Source of the DNA: Bacteroidota bacterium
GTDB taxonomy: Bacteria; Bacteroidota; Bacteroidia; SXHM01
Length of the DNA: 64,000 bases
Direction of reading: 5' to 3'
Assembly: GCA_947478465.1 (NCBI GenBank)
Contig: CANJWH010000005.1
Coordinates: 1-64,000 of the forward strand
Shown: positions 59,510 to 64,000 of the stretch, in pieces
How positions within the stretch are numbered: the first letter of the stretch is position 1
Layout: each line of letters begins with the position of its first letter
Made by a program: the position numbers and the translations under genes
The notes under the pieces: generated by a model
Database searches by the model: none
What the model was told of the DNA's origin: nothing
Seen by the model: the letters and a program-made list of their open reading frames with translations, nothing else

Positions 59510-60844
59510 TTAAATCATACCTCGTGCCTTAAGCTCGAGATACTTGTTCACTGTATTAATAGAAAGATCCTCGGGTCGCGTAAGAATACTCTGAATACCA
59601 TATTGTCTGAGCAACTGCACCACCTGATTTTTTTCCGACACAAACTTTTGTGCAATTGTTTTCAGATATATTTCTTCCACATTTTTTGCAGCGGAGACAG
59701 AGAAATCTTTTACCTCCGTGTTTTCAAAAAACATAACAACGAGCAGGTGGGTGCTGTTTATTCTGCGTAGCAAAGGTAACACACGCTCTACGGCATACAA
59801 ACTCTCGAAATTAGTGTAGAAGAAAATCAAGCTGCGGCCTCGCGCAAGGTTGCGCACCGCATTATACATCAGCTCGTAGTTGGCTTCCATCTTGCGCTCT
59901 TCCTCGTTATACAGCGCTTCTAAAATCATGCGCAGTTGTTTTTGTCCGCGGTCGGCTTTTATAGAGCTGCCTATTTTGTCAGAGAATGTAAGCAGCCCCG
60001 ATTTATCATGTTTCTTCAACGCAATGTTAGAAATCACCAGACTAGCATTGATGGAATAGTCCAGTAAACTCAGTCCGTTGAAAGGCATGCGCATGGTGCG
60101 GCTTTTGTCAATCAGCGAATACACCTGTTGCGAGCGCTCGTCCTCATATTGGTTCACCATCAGTTCAGCTTTGCGCCCTGTGGCTTTCCAGTTGATGCTG
60201 CGAAAATCATCACCCTGCACATAATTTTTTATCTGCTCAAATTCATAGCTGTGTCCCAGCCTACGAATTTTTTTCACACCCTGATAAATCGAAATCTTTG
60301 ACATAGCGAGCAGTTCATACTTCTTCATGTCAATCACTGAAGGATAGACTTTAATCATCTCCTTCGTCTCTTTCACAAACCTGCGTTGAACCAAACCAAA
60401 TTGTGTTTGTGCGAAAATATTTACGTTGTTAAAAACATACTCACCCCTCACCACAGGGCGCAGGTTATAACCCAGCGATTGCTTTTCGCCCGACTTCAAG
60501 ACAATGCGCATCCGCATATCACGCTTCTGAAACTGAAAAGGAATTTCGTCAATCAGTGTAATCTTCAGTTGCTGTGGAGAATGATTTATAATGTCTAAGC
60601 GCACCGGATTTTCGTTCCCCAACGAAAACATTTTTCCCACCGTACGTTTGCAAAGCACTTGTGATGATGGGCGAAACAGTAGAATAATATCCAACACAAA
60701 AAAAGCAATCAGCGCAATCAACACAATCTGCGCCACGGGAAACACAACCGGAAAAATAAACCCGAACACAAACAACGCAACCGTAGCTGCTCCCGAAAGG
60801 AAGAAGCGATTGGTAAGGTATAAGTTTCGGAACAGGTTTAGCAT
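59510..60844 (-). CDS. DUF58 domain protein
   Basis: The 444-residue protein has two N-terminal transmembrane helices (residues about 12-55) and a DUF58 domain with the family motif GDDFRSINWKATGRKAELMV (about 210-230), followed by a VWA-like fold without a clear MIDAS. DUF58 proteins are encoded beside MoxR ATPases and are thought to be their substrates or partners in envelope assembly or stress tolerance. It is the last gene of the operon. The 83-base gap to the upstream gene holds hairpin repeats. Confidence 0.9.
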   Translation of the reverse strand: MLNLFRNLYLTNRFFLSGAATVALFVFGFIFPVVFPVAQIVLIALIAFFVLDIILLFRPSSQVLCKRTVGKMFSLGNENPVRLDIINHSPQQLKITLIDEIPFQFQKRDMRMRIVLKSGEKQSLGYNLRPVVRGEYVFNNVNIFAQTQFGLVQRRFVKETKEMIKVYPSVIDMKKYELLAMSKISIYQGVKKIRRLGHSYEFEQIKNYVQGDDFRSINWKATGRKAELMVNQYEDERSQQVYSLIDKSRTMRMPFNGLSLLDYSINASLVISNIALKKHDKSGLLTFSDKIGSSIKADRGQKQLRMILEALYNEEERKMEANYELMYNAVRNLARGRSLIFFYTNFESLYAVERVLPLLRRINSTHLLVVMFFENTEVKDFSVSAAKNVEEIYLKTIAQKFVSEKNQVVQLLRQYGIQSILTRPEDLSINTVNKYLELKARGMI

Positions 60845-60850
60845 TTTATT

Positions 60851-60922
60851 ACGTCACCCTGAACTTGTTTCAGGGTCTTTTATTTGTTTTTGTGAGATGC
60901 TGAAACAAGTTCAGCATGACGT
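60851..60922. repeat. Inverted pair of CGTCATGCTGAAC hairpin repeats
   Basis: A copy at 60851-60878 (ACGTCACCCTGAACTTGTTTC...) and an inverted copy at 60896-60922 (GATGCTGAAACAAGTTCAGC...) flank a T-rich spacer. The first arm has the CCCTGA/CAGGG stem, the second the GCTGAA/TTCAGC stem. They match the element at 3898-3923. Confidence 0.65.
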
Positions 60923-60927
60923 TTGGA

Positions 60928-61950
60928 TTATCTCGGCACTTCCACTTTTTCAATTATTTCTTTAATCACCTGCTCCGTCTCTGTTCCCTCCATTTCGCGT
61001 TCAGGCGAAAGAATGATGCGATGGTTCAAAACAGGATACGCCACAAACTTAATATCGTCTGGTGTAACAAACTCGCGGCCTCTCATCGCTGCAATGGCTT
61101 TACTTGTTTTCATAATCGCCAGCGATGCGCGTGGTGAAGCACCCAGAAACAAATCACCGTTGTTGCGCGTGTTGTGTATAATCGTTGCGATATAATCCAG
61201 CAGTTCGTCTTTGATGTGAATCTTTTCAATCAGAGAGCGCACAGCCTGTAAATCCATAGCATTTAAAATGTTCTTAACATCGCCAGTGCTCTGAAAATTA
61301 AAATCGTTGCGGAACTTTCTCAGAATGTCTTTTTCGTTTTCTAACGTTGGGTAATTCATTTTTATGCGGAACAGAAAACGGTCAAGCTGCGCTTCGGGAA
61401 GTTTGTAAGTTCCTTCCTGTTCAATGGGGTTTTGCGTGGCCACCACAAAAAACGGAAACTCTAAATAATGCGTAATACCGTCCACCGTAATCTGGCGTTC
61501 TTCCATTACCTCAAACAAAGCTGCCTGTGTTTTTGCAGGCGAACGGTTGATCTCGTCAATCAGCACAATGTTAGAAAACACCGGACCTTTTTTAAAATTA
61601 AACTCCGATGATTTCATGTTGAATACGGTAGTACCTATCACATCAGTTGGCATCAAATCAGGTGTGAATTGTATGCGCGAAAAATTAACCGACAATGTTT
61701 TCGAGAGCAGTTTTGCCGTCAGCGTTTTTGCAATGCCGGGCACACCTTCCAGAATAATGTGTCCGCTCGTGAACAGACCAGCCAGCAGAAGTTCTATCAT
61801 CTGGTCCTGGTCCACAATTACTTTGTGTATTTCGCTTTTGACGCGGGAAACCGATTCGCTCAGTTTGTTCAGTTCCGCGGAAAGCGGTGAAGGAGTTCCG
61901 ATGTTAAACTCAGGCGTTTGTCCCGTGTTGGGTGTTTGATTTTCTTCCAT
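60928..61950 (-). CDS. MoxR-family AAA ATPase
   Basis: The 340-residue AAA+ ATPase has a Walker A GVPGIAKTLTAKLL (about 82), Walker B VLIDEINRSPAKTQA (about 140), the sensor VVATQNPIEQEGTY and the C-terminal lid. MoxR proteins remodel or insert cofactors into exported enzymes and envelope complexes. It is two bases downstream of the DUF4350 gene. Downstream DUF58 is the usual partner. Confidence 0.95.
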   Translation of the reverse strand: MEENQTPNTGQTPEFNIGTPSPLSAELNKLSESVSRVKSEIHKVIVDQDQMIELLLAGLFTSGHIILEGVPGIAKTLTAKLLSKTLSVNFSRIQFTPDLMPTDVIGTTVFNMKSSEFNFKKGPVFSNIVLIDEINRSPAKTQAALFEVMEERQITVDGITHYLEFPFFVVATQNPIEQEGTYKLPEAQLDRFLFRIKMNYPTLENEKDILRKFRNDFNFQSTGDVKNILNAMDLQAVRSLIEKIHIKDELLDYIATIIHNTRNNGDLFLGASPRASLAIMKTSKAIAAMRGREFVTPDDIKFVAYPVLNHRIILSPEREMEGTETEQVIKEIIEKVEVPR

Positions 61951-61952
61951 AA

Positions 61953-63218
61953 TTACTTGGCTTTTGTGTAAAAATTATCAATGGATTGGTTAAATATAAT
62001 CAGGCTTTCTTCGTTAATGCTTTTTTGATTTTCTATTACTTTATAGTTTCCAAATAAACGTTCAATTTCTTTCTGCGCCACCTGAGATTTTTGAGCAAGT
62101 TTCAAAATAAAAGCATCGTCAATAATGTTGGTGGCAATGTTATAACGGTTGCGTATTCCTTCCAAAAACAGTTTCATTTTCTGCGAAGCTAATTTTTTGT
62201 GGTCGTTTTGCAGGTAATAAATTCTGCCAATAGTTTCCGCAAACTCTAATGATGTATTGGTGTTCGAAATAAGCACCGGAATAGCCCTTTGTCTCCGCTT
62301 CGCGCGGAAAAGAATAAATAGCAGCACCAAGGCAAGAATAAGATACCATGCAGTTTTTAGTGCCGGCTGTGATAGAATAAAATACAAAGGGCTTTTTTCC
62401 CACTTCAACTCGCCTCCCTCGTTGTTGTTCTCAGTTTTATACTCAATCGGAATTTTTGAAAATTCGTCCCAATAAATATCGCCTTCGGGTAAAAATGAAA
62501 ACACTTTTTCTGCATACTCTACCGAGCGCTTGTTTAGCAACTGAACATTGGTAAATGCCAGTGGTGTGGTATGAATAAAGAAATAACCTTTGCCGTAAGC
62601 TACACGCATATAGTTGGTCAATGTGTCATTCATGTAAGCATAAAAAACAGCCTGCGCCTCAGGGTTTATACAGGTATCCATAATGTATGTCCATGAATAT
62701 TCCAGTGTGTCGTTCAGGTTACGGTAAGCAAATTCATAATCCGGATTACTTTTGAAATCCGGCTGATAAAAATTCAGATGTGCAAATGAATCAGGATAAG
62801 AATAAGTGGGATAGTAATATTCGCAAACACTTAGATTTAAGGTGTCTTCAATTATGTATGGAATTGACGGAATAGACAGAAACGCATTGTTACCACGAGC
62901 TACATAGTCCAACAATTTCAATTCGCTCAAAGAGTCAAGATACATTCCCGAGCCGATAAAAATATAGTTGTTGCCTGAATTACGCGGCAAACTTTCGTGT
63001 AATGGTCTGCGGATAACATTGAACTTTTTTGAAGGAAAATATTTCTCCAGCATCTCTGCAATCACATACGTATCGTAAGGTTCTTTCTGATTGTTTTTAT
63101 AACTCTCGTGCCAACTGTGTTTGGGTTTTTCAATGTTTGTCTGCCATAAATAAACACCCACGCCAAGCCCCAGCACAACAATCAGAAAAATAATAACAGG
63201 GATTTTATTTTTGCCCAT
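61953..63218 (-). CDS. DUF4350 domain membrane protein
   Basis: The 421-residue protein has one N-terminal transmembrane helix (residues about 7-27), an extracytoplasmic domain (DTYVIAEMLEKYFPSKKFNVI, then NNYIFIGSGMYLDSLSELKLLDYVARG, the DUF4350 fold) and a second helix near 285-305 (YLILALVLLFILF). A cytoplasmic helical tail follows. It is part of the MoxR gene cluster in Bacteroidota, with unknown biochemistry. Its start overlaps the end of the upstream gene by 14 bases. Confidence 0.88.
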   Translation of the reverse strand: MGKNKIPVIIFLIVVLGLGVGVYLWQTNIEKPKHSWHESYKNNQKEPYDTYVIAEMLEKYFPSKKFNVIRRPLHESLPRNSGNNYIFIGSGMYLDSLSELKLLDYVARGNNAFLSIPSIPYIIEDTLNLSVCEYYYPTYSYPDSFAHLNFYQPDFKSNPDYEFAYRNLNDTLEYSWTYIMDTCINPEAQAVFYAYMNDTLTNYMRVAYGKGYFFIHTTPLAFTNVQLLNKRSVEYAEKVFSFLPEGDIYWDEFSKIPIEYKTENNNEGGELKWEKSPLYFILSQPALKTAWYLILALVLLFILFRAKRRQRAIPVLISNTNTSLEFAETIGRIYYLQNDHKKLASQKMKLFLEGIRNRYNIATNIIDDAFILKLAQKSQVAQKEIERLFGNYKVIENQKSINEESLIIFNQSIDNFYTKAK

Positions 63219-63933
63219 TACTTCTGATTGAATTGATAAAATTGCTGAACGAAGGACTTAATACAATGAACTCTTTTTCTTCAATCTCCACATCGCCATA
63301 CCACACAATTTCAAATGCCCGCGTAAGCGAACGGAAGTGCTCAAACTCTTTGCGTTCGCGCATTTCGGTCAGGTATTCAAAATTGGTTTTGTTCTTCTTC
63401 CATACAATAAAGTTTTGTTGCATCAGTTCTTTTATGCTCATCAGGTAATAGATGCGTACTGCAACTTTGTATTGTTTTTTCTCCAATGCATCTCTGAGAA
63501 AACGCTCTAAGTCTGATTCTTCAAGATTCTCTTCTGCATCATCCAGAAAAGAGAATTCGCCTCCTTTTATTTTCTGATTTTTCAAAAACTTAGCATTACC
63601 AAAAATTTTCCACAGCAAAAACACCAGTGCAATAATTACTATTGTAACTACCACCACTTTTACTGCCATTGGATTAAAATTGAACGTTGGAAGTGACAGC
63701 GGCTCTTTTTCTTTCTCTTTCTTTTTAACGGCTTCGTTGTAGTCAAGATCTTTGGTCAGATTTTCCCAGCGCTTTTCGTCAAACTTTTTCAGTTCAGCTT
63801 GGGGTTCATCCTTTTTTACCTCAGTTATAGTTTCGCTTTCAGCTGCAACAGAGATAGAATCCTGCGCAAATGCATCGGCATTTGATATCAGTAAAATAAA
63901 AATCAACGCTCTAATTCTCCACATCCATTCCAT
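63205..63933 (-). CDS. DUF4129 domain membrane protein
   Basis: The 242-residue protein has a signal-like N-terminus (residues 1-24, ending DAFAQ) and one transmembrane helix near 90-110 (VVVVTIVIIALVFLLWKIFG). The C-terminal segment after about residue 135 (LERFLRDALEKKQYKVAVRIYYL) is the DUF4129 helical domain. The start is either the ATG at 63933 or 63924; both overlap the upstream partial gene. It is a standard member of the MoxR operon. Biochemical role unknown. Confidence 0.85.
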   Translation of the reverse strand: MEWMWRIRALIFILLISNADAFAQDSISVAAESETITEVKKDEPQAELKKFDEKRWENLTKDLDYNEAVKKKEKEKEPLSLPTFNFNPMAVKVVVVTIVIIALVFLLWKIFGNAKFLKNQKIKGGEFSFLDDAEENLEESDLERFLRDALEKKQYKVAVRIYYLMSIKELMQQNFIVWKKNKTNFEYLTEMRERKEFEHFRSLTRAFEIVWYGDVEIEEKEFIVLSPSFSNFINSIRSNGQK

Positions 63934-64000
63934 AGCGTTGTTTTTTATATCCGATATTGTTGATGCGCTGTTTTAGTTCACCGGCTTCATTTATTTCAAG
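63911..64000 (-). CDS. 3' end of a gene continuing beyond the window
   Basis: Twenty-nine codons and a TAG (63911-63913) remain open on the minus strand to the window edge: LEINEAGELKQRINNIG, then YKKQRYGMDVEN. It overlaps the DUF4129 gene start by 23 bases, so it belongs to the same operon. The usual gene in this place of the Bacteroidota MoxR cluster encodes another membrane protein, but too little is visible to name it. Confidence 0.6.
   Translation of the reverse strand, partial: LEINEAGELKQRINNIGYKKQRYGMDVEN

Overview
The window is AT-rich, densely packed bacterial chromosome that looks like a member of the Bacteroidota, probably an aerobic, free-living Chitinophagales/Cytophagales-like or related environmental lineage. 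Four things support this. Many starts are preceded by the Bacteroidota -7 promoter motif TAnnTTTG rather than a TATAAT box. Several secreted proteins end in type IX secretion (Por) sorting domains. Characteristic families are present: a DUF2723/TMEM260-like membrane protein, a MoxR-DUF58-DUF4350-DUF4129 operon, and S74-chaperone surface proteins with NTxxG repeats. There is also a futalosine-pathway menaquinone gene (mqnC). The order cannot be fixed from the sequence alone. I recognised no rRNA, tRNA, CRISPR array or transposase.

Layout. 1-3.9 kb: an integron attC-like inverted repeat, a T9SS-type secreted protein whose sorting domain looks broken, and a large PKD-repeat secreted protein with a strong terminator. 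4-16 kb: a polyprenyl-phosphate sugar transferase, the tyrosine catabolism pair hppD/hmgA, an M28 peptidase, rsmI, a polysaccharide deacetylase with a DUF2723 membrane protein, radA and a VWA protein. 16.6-33.5 kb: a cyclophilin, acs, a polyprenyl synthase, YqeY, an esterase, a secreted metalloprotease, a PAS histidine kinase with two receiver proteins, ArsR, an ABC-F ATPase, a TPR/beta-barrel protein and a dipeptide epimerase.

33.5-42.5 kb is the accessory-looking section. It holds a three-gene MksB/MksF/MksE-like (MukBEF/Wadjet-type) SMC operon with no visible nuclease partner; a region of thirteen 21-bp units in exact register that encodes proline heptads on the minus strand and is interrupted by stops; a small basic protein behind a 21-bp palindrome; a frameshifted surface protein with 23 repeats of 17 residues and an S74 self-cleaving chaperone; and a RelE/ParE-type toxin-antitoxin pair.

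42.5-48.7 kb returns to housekeeping genes: mqnC, a multifunctional beta-oxidation enzyme, tyrS and a LuxE-like protein. 48.7-55 kb is a polysaccharide cluster with three glycosyltransferases, a Wzx flippase and an O-antigen-ligase/polymerase-like protein. The sugar transferase at 4.0 kb could supply its initiating step. 55-59.5 kb has purN, a heavy-metal-associated protein, a radical SAM/SPASM protein, a TPR-like protein, an FkbM methyltransferase and a sterol-desaturase-family hydroxylase. 59.5-64 kb is the minus-strand MoxR/DUF58/DUF4350/DUF4129 operon, which continues beyond the right edge. Genes are tightly spaced: many convergent pairs share stop-codon bases, and several starts lie almost directly on the -7 motif, which suggests leaderless mRNAs.
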